Numbered from the stretch's first letter, positions 1 through 6,716 are shown. The stretch: 8,127 nt of DNA from Pseudomonadota bacterium (GCA_023416135.1 JAEZIF010000042.1:1-8127); one strand, 5' to 3'. Numbers and translations are program-made. Notes: generated by a model not told the origin, from the sequence alone.

Positions 1-126
1 GTCGGCAAGCGCCACGGCATGACCAAGCGGGGCAACCGCTTCCTGCGCCAGCAGACCGGCATGACCCTGGTGTCCGAGCCCGACACGCGCATCATCAAGC
101 GCAACTTCTTTCCGTACGAGAGGTAG
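1..126 (+). CDS. rpmI: Ribosomal protein bL35, C-terminal part (gene start lies outside the window)
   Basis: This frame is open from the first base and gives 41 residues ending at TAG. The start VGKRHGMTKRGNRF and the ending IIKRNFFPYER match the conserved C-terminal two thirds of bL35, a small basic protein of the large ribosomal subunit. The full protein is usually about 65 residues, so roughly 25 N-terminal residues lie to the left of the window. The identification also rests on context: rplT starts 3 bases after the stop, the standard bacterial pairing, usually with infC upstream. The GAGAGG just before and into the stop region serves as the ribosome binding site of rplT, so the two genes are probably translationally coupled. 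Nothing looks broken; the gene is cut only by the window edge. Confidence 0.95.
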   Translation, partial: VGKRHGMTKRGNRFLRQQTGMTLVSEPDTRIIKRNFFPYER

Positions 127-129
127 ACC

Positions 130-486
130 ATGGCACGCGTCAAGCGGGGCGTGGCTGCACACGCTCGTCACAAGAAGGTCCTGAAGCTCGCCAAGGGCTA
201 TCGCGGCCGCGCCAAGGTGGCGTTCCGCGTCGGCATCGAGAAGGTCGAGAAGGGTCTGCAATACGCCTATCGCGACCGGCGCAACAAGAAGCGCACGTTC
301 CGGGGCCTCTGGATCCAGCGCATCAACGCCGCGGCGCGCGAGCATGGTCTCACCTACTCGCAGTTCATGAACGGCATCCTGAAGGCCGGGATCGAGGTCG
401 ACCGCAAGGTCATGGCCGATCTGGCGGCACGGGAGCCGGCGGCGTTCAAGGCCCTGGTGGAACAGGCCCAGGCCGCCCTCAAGTAA
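130..486 (+). CDS. rplT: Ribosomal protein bL20
   Basis: The product has 118 residues, the normal length for bL20, a protein that binds 23S rRNA early in assembly of the large ribosomal subunit. The N-terminus MARVKRGVAAHARHKKVLK is the lysine- and arginine-rich extension that threads into rRNA. It is followed by the conserved GYRGR and the block around residues 48-66 (YRDRRNKKRTFRGLWIQRIN), then the globular part with LTYSQFMNGI near residues 74-83. The ATG lies 6 bases after GAGAGG and 3 bases after the rpmI stop, which supports this start. In other bacteria bL20 represses its own operon through the leader upstream of infC; that region is outside this window. The gene is followed by hairpins and an intrinsic terminator before pheS, so it probably ends the ribosomal protein transcript. 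Confidence 0.98.
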   Translation: MARVKRGVAAHARHKKVLKLAKGYRGRAKVAFRVGIEKVEKGLQYAYRDRRNKKRTFRGLWIQRINAAAREHGLTYSQFMNGILKAGIEVDRKVMADLAAREPAAFKALVEQAQAALK

Positions 487-496
487 CGTCCGCGCA

Positions 497-521
497 CCGA
501 CCCCCATGAGGGGGTGCTCGG
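497..521 (+). promoter_or_regulatory. GC-rich hairpin in the rplT-pheS gap, possible leader element
   Basis: ACCCCC (500-505) pairs perfectly with GGGGGT (510-515) around an ATGA loop. The flanks CCG (497-499) and CGG (519-521) can extend it across a small bulge. No T-run follows, so it is not a terminator by itself. It stands 17 bases ahead of the terminator stem and might be an RNA processing or pausing site, or part of an attenuator. I found only a 4-base alternative pairing (GCTC 516-519 with GAGC 540-543) between it and the terminator, so a switching mechanism is not well supported. Confidence 0.4.
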
Positions 522-532
522 ATAAGGATCGC

Positions 533-566
533 AAAGAGGGAGCCTGGACCGCAGGCTCCCTTTTTT
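533..566 (+). terminator. Intrinsic terminator or attenuator between rplT and pheS
   Basis: A perfect 9-base-pair stem, GGGAGCCTG (538-546) with CAGGCTCCC (552-560), encloses the loop GACCG and is followed by six T (561-566). The AAAGA before the stem can pair with these T, so it might also stop transcription from the other strand. It is a textbook Rho-independent terminator, 47 bases after the rplT stop and 28 bases before the pheS ATG. It either ends the rpmI-rplT transcript or acts as an attenuator that sets how much transcription enters pheST. In E. coli pheST is attenuated through a Phe-rich leader peptide, but no such peptide is visible here. Confidence 0.88.
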
Positions 567-594
567 CGTGTCGGGTTCGGAAGTGAGTGAAGAT

Positions 595-1695
595 ATGGAC
601 GACCTTTCGACGATTCGCAGCGAGGCGTTGAGCGCCGTCGGCCAGGCGGCCGACCTCGCCGCCCTCGACGCCGCGCGCGTGGCCGCCCTCGGCAAGAAGG
701 GCAGCATCACCGGCCTGATGAAGACCCTGGGCGGGCTCGCACCCGACCAGCGCCGCGAGTTCGGCGCGCGCGTCAACCAGCTCAAGGGCGAGATCGAGGC
801 GGCGCTCGAGGCGCGCAAGAGCGACCTCAGCGCACTGGCGCTGGCCACCAAACTCGGCAACGAGAAGGTGGACGTCAGCCTCCCGATCCGTCCCGAGGCA
901 CAGGGCACCTTGCATCCGATCGGCCAGGTGATGGACGAGCTGGCCGCCATCTTCGGCGAGATGGGCTTCACCTGGGCCGAAGGTCCCGACATCGAGGACG
1001 ACTGGCACAACTTCACGGCCCTCAACATCCCGCCCGACCACCCGGCGCGGCAGATGCAGGACACCTTCTACCTGCCGTCGCGTCCCGACGGCACGCCGAT
1101 GGTGCTGCGCACCCACACCTCGCCGGTGCAGGCGCGCACCATGCTCGACAAGGGCGTGCAGAAGATGCTGGCCGACGGCGGGTCGCTGCGCATCATCGTG
1201 CCGGGCCGCACGTTCCGCATCGACAACGATGCCACCCACACGCCGATGTTCCACCAGGTCGAAGGCCTGGTGATCGACCGCACGACGCACATGGGCCATC
1301 TGAAGGGCTGCCTGGTCGACTTCTGCCGCGCTTTCTTCGAGGTCGACGACCTGCCGCTGCGTTTCCGGCCGTCCTACTTCCCGTTCACCGAGCCGTCGGC
1401 CGAAGTCGACATCGGCTGCTCGTGGAAGGACGGAGAGCTGCGCATCGGGGCCGGCGATTCCTGGCTCGAAATCCTGGGCTCCGGCATGGTGCATCCCAAC
1501 GTGATCGCCAATTGCGGACTCGATCCGGCGGTTTACCAGGGTTTCGCCTTCGGCATGGGCATCGATCGCATCGCCATGCTGAAATACGGCATCCCCGATC
1601 TGCGCAGCTTCTTCGACTCCGACCTGCGCTGGCTGCGCCATTACGGCTTCTCGGCGCTGGAGTGGCCGTCGCTGACCGGAGGGCTCGGCCGATGA
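595..1695 (+). CDS. pheS: Phenylalanyl-tRNA synthetase alpha subunit
   Basis: PheS is the catalytic subunit of the cytoplasmic alpha2-beta2 enzyme that attaches phenylalanine to tRNA-Phe using ATP. From the ATG at 595 the protein has 366 residues. Residues 1-90 form the N-terminal coiled coil that binds tRNA, including ALGKKGSITGLMKTLG. The class II core follows: GFTWAEGPDIEDDWHNF (motif 1 region, about 124-140), GRTFRIDNDATHTPMFHQVEG (motif 2, 204-224), PSYFPFTEPS in the phenylalanine pocket (259-268) and GFAFGMGIDRIAML (motif 3, 316-329). The C-terminus FSALEWPSLTGGLGR is typical. In-frame GTG codons at 568 and 583 would add 9 or 4 residues. I prefer the ATG because family members begin close to this point and the GTG at 568 abuts the terminator T-run. 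GGAAG at 579-583 is a modest ribosome binding site. The stop overlaps the pheT start. Confidence 0.97.
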   Translation: MDDLSTIRSEALSAVGQAADLAALDAARVAALGKKGSITGLMKTLGGLAPDQRREFGARVNQLKGEIEAALEARKSDLSALALATKLGNEKVDVSLPIRPEAQGTLHPIGQVMDELAAIFGEMGFTWAEGPDIEDDWHNFTALNIPPDHPARQMQDTFYLPSRPDGTPMVLRTHTSPVQARTMLDKGVQKMLADGGSLRIIVPGRTFRIDNDATHTPMFHQVEGLVIDRTTHMGHLKGCLVDFCRAFFEVDDLPLRFRPSYFPFTEPSAEVDIGCSWKDGELRIGAGDSWLEILGSGMVHPNVIANCGLDPAVYQGFAFGMGIDRIAMLKYGIPDLRSFFDSDLRWLRHYGFSALEWPSLTGGLGR

Positions 1696-4091
1696 AGTTC
1701 ACCCTGTCCTGGCTGAAGGAGCACCTCGACACCGCCGCGTCGCTCAACGAGATCCGCGACGCGCTGACCATGCTCGGCCTGGAGGTCGAGGGCATCACCA
1801 ACCCGGCGGAAACGCTCAGGGGCTTCGTCGTCGGCTACGTCGTCGAAGCCGTCCAGCATCCCAATGCCGACCGGCTGCGCGTCTGCAAGGTCGAGACCGG
1901 CTCGGGCGTCGTCCAGGTCGTGTGCGGCGCACCCAACGCCCGCACCGGCATGAAGGGCATCTTCGCGCCGTCCGGCAGCTACATTCCCGGCACCGACCTG
2001 CACCTCAAGGCGAGCAAGATCCGCGGCCAGGACAGCAACGGCATGCTGTGCTCCTTCCGCGAGCTTCAGCTCGGCGAAGACCATAGCGGCATCATCGACC
2101 TGCCGGCCGAGGCCGCGATCGGCGCGCCGGCGGCCGAGGCGCTCGGCCTCGACGATCCGGTGATCGAGATCAAGGTGACGCCCAACCGCGCCGATTGCCT
2201 GGGCGTGCACGGCATCGCCCGCGACCTCGCCGCCGCTGGGCTCGGCACCTTGCGGCCGATGAAGGCGGACACGATCGCCGGCACCTATGAAAGCCCGACC
2301 AAGTGGACGCATGGCTACGAGGCCAGGCCCGACAGCCCGTGCCCCATCGTCGTCGGCCGCCATTTCCGCGGCGTCAGGAACGGTCCCTCGCCCGACTGGC
2401 TGCAGCGGCGCCTGAAGGCGATCGGCCTGCGCCCGATCTCGGCGCTGGTCGACATCACCAACCTTGTGACTTTCGACCTCAACCGGCCGCTGCACGTTTT
2501 CGACGCCAGAAGGGTCGCCGGCGACCTGGTCATGCGCCAGGCGCGCGAGGGCGAGCAGATCCTGGCGCTCGACGGCAAGACCTACACGCTCGATCCGTCG
2601 ATCGCCGTCATCGCCGACGCCAAGGGCGCGCACGGCATCGGCGGCATCATGGGCGGCGAGGATACCGGCGTGCGCGACGACACCACGGAAGTGTTCCTCG
2701 AGGTCGCCTACTTCGATCCGATCCGCACCGCCGCCTCGGGCCGCAAGCTCGGCATCTTCTCCGATGCACGCTACCGCTTCGAACGCGGCATCGATCCGGA
2801 ATCGGTCTGGTGGGGCGCCGAGGTGGCGTCGCGCCTGATTCTGGAGCTGTGCGGCGGCGAGACGAGCGAGATCGTGTCGAGCGGCGTCATGCCGAGCTGG
2901 CAGCGCCGCTTCACCTTGCGCCCCGATCGCGTGAAGACGCTGACGGCGATCGACGTGCCGGCGGCGGAGACCGCTTCCATCCTGGGCAAGCTCGGCTTCG
3001 TCGTCGAGGGCGGCGGCCCGTGGACGGCGGCAGTGCCGTCGTGGCGCCCCGACATCGTGGGCGAGGCCGACCTGGTCGAGGAAGTGACGCGCGTCTGGGG
3101 CTTCGACAACATCCCGACGACGTCGTTGCCGCGGCTGTCGCCGACCTCCAGGCCGGTGCGCGATCCCATGCAGCGCCGCGTGCCGCTGGCCCGCCGGGCG
3201 CTCGCCACGCGCGGCATGAACGAGGCGGTGACCTGGTCTTTCCTGCCGCTGAAGCAGGCCGAGCGCTTCGGCGGCGGGCAGGCCGACCTTCGGCTGCTGA
3301 ACTCGATCGCGGCCGAGCTCGATACCATGCGGCCCTCGGTCCTGCCCAACCTGTTGGATGCCGCGCGGCGCAACGAGGCGCGCGGGCTCGCCGACCCGGC
3401 GCTGTTCGAGGTCGGACCGCAATACAAGGACGCGACGCCGACGGGCCAGCGCGTGGTGGCGGCCGGCCTGCGCCACAACATGGCGGTGCCGCGCAACTGG
3501 GAGGGTCCGGCCCGCACCGTCGATGCCTTCGACGCCAAGGCCGATGCGCTCGCCGTGCTAACGGCGATCGGCGCTCCGGTCGACAACCTGTCGGCCCAGT
3601 CCGGGGCGCCCGACTGGTATCATCCCGGCCGCTCGGGCGTGCTGAAGCTCGGCGATCGCGTGATGGCGCAGTTCGGCGAGTTGCATCCCCAGATCTCGGC
3701 CGGCGCCGATCTCAAGGGGCCGGTCGTCGCCTTCGAGGTGTTCCTCGACGCGCCGCCGTTGCCCAAGCCCAAGGCGACCAAGGCCCGGCCCAAGCTCGTG
3801 CTGTCGGCCTTCCAGCCGCTGGAGCGCGACTTCGCCTTCATCGTCGACAGCGAGGTCGACGCGGAGAAGCTGGTGCGCGCCGCGCGCAACGCCGACAAGG
3901 CGCTGGTGACGGCCGCCCGCGTGTTCGACGTCTATACCGGCAAGGGCGTGCCCGACGGCAAGAAGTCGATCGCGCTCAGCGTCACCCTCCAGCCGGTCGA
4001 GCGCACGCTCACCGACGCGGAGATCGAAGCGGCGAGCAACAAGATCGTGGCGCAGGTGGTCAAGGCTACCGGTGCTATACTCCGTGGTTAG
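1692..4091 (+). CDS. pheT: Phenylalanyl-tRNA synthetase beta subunit
   Basis: PheT partners PheS; it binds tRNA-Phe and hydrolyses mischarged Tyr-tRNA-Phe. The protein has 799 residues, normal for the bacterial long form. Domains in order: N-terminal helical region MKFTLSWLKEHLD; OB-fold tRNA-binding domain at about 40-148 (HPNADRLRVCKV, VVCGAPNAR, KIRGQDSNGMLCS); B3/B4 editing domain at about 215-375 (GPSPDWLQRRLKAIGLRPIS, LVDITNLVTFDL, RPLHVFD, SDARYRFERGIDP); B5 domain at about 403-475 (VPSWRPDIVGEADLVEEVTRVWGF); catalytic-like core at about 485-690 (MNEAVTWSF, MRPSVLPNLL, FGELHP); and the C-terminal anticodon-binding FDX-ACB domain at about 703-798 (QPLERDFAFIVD, LQPVERTLTDAEIE). The ATG overlaps the pheS TGA as ATGA. 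GGAGGG at 1678-1683 inside pheS is a good ribosome binding site, so coupled translation is expected. No domain is missing. Confidence 0.98.
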   Translation: MKFTLSWLKEHLDTAASLNEIRDALTMLGLEVEGITNPAETLRGFVVGYVVEAVQHPNADRLRVCKVETGSGVVQVVCGAPNARTGMKGIFAPSGSYIPGTDLHLKASKIRGQDSNGMLCSFRELQLGEDHSGIIDLPAEAAIGAPAAEALGLDDPVIEIKVTPNRADCLGVHGIARDLAAAGLGTLRPMKADTIAGTYESPTKWTHGYEARPDSPCPIVVGRHFRGVRNGPSPDWLQRRLKAIGLRPISALVDITNLVTFDLNRPLHVFDARRVAGDLVMRQAREGEQILALDGKTYTLDPSIAVIADAKGAHGIGGIMGGEDTGVRDDTTEVFLEVAYFDPIRTAASGRKLGIFSDARYRFERGIDPESVWWGAEVASRLILELCGGETSEIVSSGVMPSWQRRFTLRPDRVKTLTAIDVPAAETASILGKLGFVVEGGGPWTAAVPSWRPDIVGEADLVEEVTRVWGFDNIPTTSLPRLSPTSRPVRDPMQRRVPLARRALATRGMNEAVTWSFLPLKQAERFGGGQADLRLLNSIAAELDTMRPSVLPNLLDAARRNEARGLADPALFEVGPQYKDATPTGQRVVAAGLRHNMAVPRNWEGPARTVDAFDAKADALAVLTAIGAPVDNLSAQSGAPDWYHPGRSGVLKLGDRVMAQFGELHPQISAGADLKGPVVAFEVFLDAPPLPKPKATKARPKLVLSAFQPLERDFAFIVDSEVDAEKLVRAARNADKALVTAARVFDVYTGKGVPDGKKSIALSVTLQPVERTLTDAEIEAASNKIVAQVVKATGAILRG

Positions 4092-4097
4092 AGTGCA

Positions 4098-5900
4098 ATG
4101 ACCGACCTGTCGTTGATCCGCAATTTCTCGATCATCGCCCATATCGACCACGGCAAGAGCACGCTGGCCGATCGGCTGCTGATGCGCTGTGGCGCGGTGA
4201 GCGAACGCGAGTTCCACGACCAGATGCTCGATTCAATGGACATCGAGCGTGAGCGCGGCATCACCATCAAGGCGCAGACGGTGCGCCTCGACTACACCGC
4301 GCTCGACGGCAGGACCTACGTGCTCAATCTCATGGACACGCCGGGCCATGTCGACTTCGCCTACGAGGTCAGCCGTTCGCTGGCCGCCTGCGAGGGTTCG
4401 CTGCTGGTGGTCGATGCCAGCCAGGGCGTGGAGGCGCAGACGCTGGCCAACGCCTACCATGCGATCGACGCCAACCACGAGATCATCCCGGTCCTGAACA
4501 AGATCGACCTGCCCTCCGCCGAACCCGAGCGGGTGTGCCAGGAGATCGAGGACGTGATCGGCATCGACACGTCCGAGGCCATCAAGGTGTCGGCCAAGAC
4601 CGGACTCGGCATCGACGACCTGCTGGAGGCGATGGTCAAGCGCCTGCCGCCGCCCAAGGGCGACCGCAACGCGCCGCTCAAGGCGCTGCTGGTCGACAGC
4701 TGGTACGACCCGTATCTCGGCGTCGTCACCCTCGTGCGCGTCAAGGACGGCGTGCTCCGCAAGGGCATGCGCATCCGCATGATGGCGGTCGGCGCCTCCT
4801 ACGACCTCGACAAGGTCGGCGTGTTCACGCCCAAGCCCAAGGACGTGGCCGAGCTGGGTCCGGGCGAGGTCGGCTTCATCATCGCCGGCATCAAGACCAT
4901 CGCCGACTGCAAGGTCGGCGACACCATCACCGACGACCGCAAGCCCGCGACCGACATGCTGCCGGGCTTCAAGCCGTCCGTGCCCGTGGTGTTCTGCGGC
5001 CTGTTCCCGGCCGACGCCGCGGAGTTCGAGCAGCTGCGCGAATCGCTGGCCAAGCTCAGGTTGAACGATTCGTCGTTCCACTTCGAGCCCGAGTCGAGCG
5101 CAGCGCTCGGCTTCGGCTTCCGCTGCGGCTTCCTCGGGCTGCTGCATCTCGAGATCGTGCAGGAGCGGCTGGAGCGCGAGTTCGACCTCGATCTCGTCAC
5201 CACCGCGCCGTCCGTCGTCTACAAGCTCAGGATGACCGACGGCACCGAACGCGAGCTTCACAATCCGGCCGACTATCCCGATCCGATGCATATCGAGAGC
5301 ATGCAGGAGCCTTGGATCAAGGCGACGATCATGACTCCCGACGAGCATCTCGGCGCCGTGCTGACGCTCTGCCAGGAGCGGCGCGGCCAGCAGATCGAGC
5401 TCACCTATGCCGGCGCGCGCGCCATGGCGGTCTATCGCCTGCCGCTGAACGAGGTGGTGTTCGACTTCTACGACCGGCTGAAGTCGGTGACGCGCGGCTA
5501 CGCCAGCTTCGACTACGAGATGGTGGGCTACGAGGAAGGCGACCTGGTCAAGCTCACCATCATGGTGAACGGCGAGCCGGTCGATGCGCTCAGCATCATC
5601 ACCCACAAGAACCAGGCCGAAAGCCGCGGCCGGGCGCTGTGCGAGCGGCTGAAGGACCTGATCCCGCGCCAGCTCTTCAAGATCGCCATCCAGGCCGCGA
5701 TCGGCGGGCGCATCATCGCCCGCGAGACGATCAGCGCCCTGCGCAAGGACGTGCTGGCCAAGTGCTACGGCGGCGACATCAGCCGCAAGAAGAAGCTTCT
5801 CGAGAAGCAGAAGAAGGGCAAGAAGCGCATGCGCCAGGTCGGCGACGTGGAGATCCCCCAGTCGGCCTTCATCGCCGCGCTGAAGATGGACAGCCGTTAG
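4098..5900 (+). CDS. lepA: Elongation factor 4 (LepA), ribosome-associated GTPase
   Basis: LepA is a translational GTPase that acts on the ribosome; roles in back-translocation, initiation and assembly of the small subunit have been proposed. The product has 600 residues, the usual length. All GTPase motifs are present: AHIDHGKS (G1, 14-21), the G2 region RERGITIKAQT (51-61), DTPGH (G3, 80-84), NKID (G4, 134-137) and SAK (G5, 165-167). The EF-G-like domains II, III and V follow, for example FCGLFPADAAEFEQLRESLAKLRLND and SALGFGFRCGFLGLLHLEI. The LepA-specific C-terminal domain ends in KKKLLEKQKKGKKRMRQVGDVEIPQSAFIAALKMDSR, a diagnostic signature. The start is 6 bases after the pheT stop with only a weak GAG as ribosome binding site, so coupling to pheT is likely. 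LepA more often pairs with lepB; here it follows pheT. The stop lies right at the edge of a palindromic repeat. Confidence 0.98.
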   Translation: MTDLSLIRNFSIIAHIDHGKSTLADRLLMRCGAVSEREFHDQMLDSMDIERERGITIKAQTVRLDYTALDGRTYVLNLMDTPGHVDFAYEVSRSLAACEGSLLVVDASQGVEAQTLANAYHAIDANHEIIPVLNKIDLPSAEPERVCQEIEDVIGIDTSEAIKVSAKTGLGIDDLLEAMVKRLPPPKGDRNAPLKALLVDSWYDPYLGVVTLVRVKDGVLRKGMRIRMMAVGASYDLDKVGVFTPKPKDVAELGPGEVGFIIAGIKTIADCKVGDTITDDRKPATDMLPGFKPSVPVVFCGLFPADAAEFEQLRESLAKLRLNDSSFHFEPESSAALGFGFRCGFLGLLHLEIVQERLEREFDLDLVTTAPSVVYKLRMTDGTERELHNPADYPDPMHIESMQEPWIKATIMTPDEHLGAVLTLCQERRGQQIELTYAGARAMAVYRLPLNEVVFDFYDRLKSVTRGYASFDYEMVGYEEGDLVKLTIMVNGEPVDALSIITHKNQAESRGRALCERLKDLIPRQLFKIAIQAAIGGRIIARETISALRKDVLAKCYGGDISRKKKLLEKQKKGKKRMRQVGDVEIPQSAFIAALKMDSR

Positions 5901-5946
5901 GTTAGAGCACATTCCGTTCGGCTGGAATAAGCCGAACGGAATGTGC
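5901..5946 (+). repeat. Long palindromic intergenic repeat, copy 1
   Basis: A perfect 17-base inverted repeat pairs 5907-5923 (starting GCACATTCC, ending TCGGCT) with 5930-5946 around the 6-base loop GGAATA. It is preceded by GTTAGA and starts directly after the lepA stop. There is no T-run after it, so it is not an ordinary terminator, although the hairpin could protect the lepA mRNA 3' end. It aligns without gaps to the reverse strand of the second palindrome (6030 to 6004) at 19 of 27 positions, so the two belong to one family. Dispersed palindromes starting with a TAGAGCA-like edge are, from memory, common between genes in alphaproteobacteria; this needs a genome-wide count. Confidence 0.85.
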
Positions 5947-5960
5947 CTTGTGTAATCAGC

Positions 5961-5980
5961 AGCGCCACAGCGCGCTTTTT
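5961..5980 (+). terminator. Weak candidate terminator for lepA
   Basis: AGCGC (5961-5965) pairs with GCGCT (5972-5976) around CACAGC, and T continues to 5980. A stem of only 5 base pairs is weak. The T-run also forms the base of the second palindrome, so the two structures compete. It is the only spot after lepA with the terminator layout on this strand. Confidence 0.3.
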
Positions 5981-6030
5981 CATTCGACTGGAACCGCTCG
6001 CGGTTCCAGTCGAATGAAAAATGGTCTAGG
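5976..6030 (-). repeat. Long palindromic intergenic repeat, copy 2 (inverted relative to copy 1)
   Basis: A perfect 21-base inverted repeat pairs 5976-5996 (TTTTTCATTCG, then ACTGGAACCG) with 6001-6021 around the loop CTCG. The T-run lies before the stem and the A-run after it on both strands, the reverse of what a terminator needs. Read on the minus strand from 6030, its edge CCTAGACCA and core TTCGACTGGAA match GTTAGAGCA and TTCGGCTGGAA of copy 1. The copies therefore face each other with 29 bases between the palindromes. The stop codon of the leftward membrane protein gene lies in its CTAG edge. Confidence 0.85.
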
Positions 6031-6391
6031 ACAACCCGCGATAGCGTCGACGCCGCGGCGGGCGTGACCCGACGAGGAAGCTGGTCTCAGGCCGGCCGCC
6101 GCCGCCGCCACGGTTGCCGATCCACAGGAAGAAGAAGCCAAGCCCCAGGAAGGCCGGCAGCAGAGGCACCATCAGCACCGGCCGCACCAGCCAGGACCAC
6201 AGCCCCGAGGGTGCACTGCGCTGGATCGCCACCTGTGCGTCGGCGAGCGAGCGCGTGTCGAGATGAGACCAAAGGTCCCCCAGGGCAAGCAGGTGGAACG
6301 ACCCCTCGGTCCACCAGGCCAGCCCATCATGCACGACTGCTGCGACGGCCATGGCCAACAGAAGCCATCCCAGCGCGCGGAACACTACCAT
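6026..6391 (-). CDS. Small two-helix membrane protein, conserved type in alphaproteobacteria, function unknown
   Basis: The product has 121 residues with two hydrophobic helices, about 5-21 (RALGWLLLAMAVAAVVH) and 71-91 (PVLMVPLLPAFLGLGFFFLW). Between them is a polar stretch of about 50 residues containing LLALGDLWSHLDTRSLADAQVAIQR. The tail is glycine- then arginine-rich (NRGGGGGRPE, PPRRRRYRGLS) and probably cytoplasmic by the positive-inside rule, which would place the middle loop in the periplasm. The layout (VxDG after helix 1, a short LG motif, LW before helix 2, a basic end) resembles small uncharacterised alphaproteobacterial proteins I recall, some labelled PetM-like; I would not infer a cytochrome role. 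GGGGGAAAG directly before the ATG supplies a ribosome binding site. The TAG stop at 6028-6026 sits in the edge of repeat copy 2. The gene converges on lepA and stands alone on its strand. Confidence 0.8.
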   Translation of the reverse strand: MVVFRALGWLLLAMAVAAVVHDGLAWWTEGSFHLLALGDLWSHLDTRSLADAQVAIQRSAPSGLWSWLVRPVLMVPLLPAFLGLGFFFLWIGNRGGGGGRPETSFLVGSRPPRRRRYRGLS

Positions 6392-6448
6392 CTTTCCCCC
6401 AAATGGCGGCGCGCACCCTACAGAAGTGGCCGCCCCGGGGGAAGGCCG

Positions 6449-6476
6449 TTGCCCAGCCTGTCCACCGCGCTATAAG
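6449..6476 (+). promoter_or_regulatory. Candidate sigma70-type promoter of the tRNA-Ser gene
   Basis: TTGCCC (6449-6454) and TATAAG (6471-6476) are separated by 16 bases. Transcription would start near 6483, giving a leader of about 15 bases before the mature tRNA 5' end at 6498. Position and sequence fit a housekeeping promoter; the call is by eye. Confidence 0.55.
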
Positions 6477-6497
6477 GACCACGAGATCACTCCTCCC

Positions 6498-6587
6498 GGA
6501 CAGGTGGCCGAGTGGTTTAAGGCACACGCTTGGAAAGCGTGCGTGGTGTAACAGCCACCGCGGGTTCGAATCCCGCCCTGTCCGCCA
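6498..6587 (+). tRNA. tRNA-Ser, anticodon GGA
   Basis: The 90-base sequence folds into a complete class II tRNA. The acceptor stem GGACAGG (6498-6504) pairs with CCTGTCC (6577-6583), followed by discriminator G and an encoded CCA (6585-6587). The D-arm contains GCCGAGTGGTTTAAGGC. The anticodon stem CACGC/GCGTG holds the loop TTGGAAA, with anticodon GGA at 6532-6534 reading UCC and UCU serine codons. The long variable arm GTGG/CCAC, diagnostic for Ser, Leu and some Tyr tRNAs, is followed by the T-arm GCGGG-TTCGAAT-CCCGC. The discriminator G and long arm agree with serine. A second, AT-richer gene set begins directly downstream, as often seen where a tRNA 3' end is an integration site. Confidence 0.97.
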
Positions 6588-6625
6588 CTAATCCCCGTAA
6601 AACGTGCACTGAAAGGGCATCTCCA

Positions 6626-6642
6626 GAGCCGACCCCCGGCTC
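6626..6642 (+). other. Short hairpin after tRNA-Ser
   Basis: GAGCCG (6626-6631) pairs with CGGCTC (6637-6642) around ACCCC, 38 bases after the tRNA. No T-run follows, so an intrinsic terminator is not supported. It could be a 3' processing or Rho-assisted stop. Nothing else is clear between the tRNA and the promoter-like sequence at 6660. Confidence 0.3.
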
Positions 6643-6659
6643 GATCCCCATGCGCATAA

Positions 6660-6689
6660 TTGTAAAATACATAATCATTGTGTTTTAAT
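6660..6689 (+). promoter_or_regulatory. Candidate promoter of the 81-residue protein gene
   Basis: TTGTAA (6660-6665) and TTTAAT (6684-6689) are 18 bases apart in the most AT-rich stretch of the window. A start near 6696 would give a short leader of about 16 bases with the ribosome binding site at 6702-6706. AT-rich sequence easily yields such matches by chance. Confidence 0.4.
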
Positions 6690-6692
6690 TTT

Positions 6693-6716
6693 GTCATCGA
6701 TGGAGACACCGATGAC
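6693..6716 (+). promoter_or_regulatory. Hairpin enclosing the ribosome binding site and start codon
   Basis: GTCATCG (6693-6699) pairs perfectly with CGATGAC (6710-6716), leaving the loop ATGGAGACAC. The ribosome binding site GGAGA (6702-6706) lies in the loop and the start codon ATG (6712-6714) lies in the 3' arm. In RNA this would hide the start codon and could tune translation, provided transcription starts at or before 6693. Confidence 0.4.

Noticed and set aside
506..586. Short frame from ATG 506 as a pheST leader peptide (MRGCSDKDRKEGAWTAGSLF and on)
   Set aside because: It has no ribosome binding site, contains no run of Phe codons, and reads straight through the terminator, unlike a classical leader peptide.
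568..594. GTG starts at 568 or 583 for pheS
   Set aside because: They would add 9 or 4 residues. The GTG at 568 is one base after the terminator T-run and has no room for a ribosome binding site. The ATG at 595 fits the usual family start.
1641..3476. 611-codon open frame on the minus strand across pheT, and similar long frames at 2303-4252 (+) and 4233-5912 (-)
   Set aside because: Their products are rich in Arg, Ala, Gly and His with no domain signature, and they lie over full-length, unmistakable pheT and lepA. Long open frames opposite high-GC3 genes are expected artefacts.
4053..4081. TATACT at 4076-4081 as an internal promoter for lepA
   Set aside because: The -10 match is good, but the position 17 bases upstream reads CAGGTG, which is not a -35 element, and the pheT-lepA spacing fits one transcript.
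5976..6021. Second palindrome as a bidirectional Rho-independent terminator
   Set aside because: The T-run precedes the stem and the A-run follows it on both strands, the opposite of the layout a terminator needs.
6457..6463. CCTGTCC upstream of the tRNA identical to its acceptor 3' strand, as a possible att remnant or competing stem
   Set aside because: Only 7 bases match, the flanks do not, and it lies upstream of the predicted transcription start.
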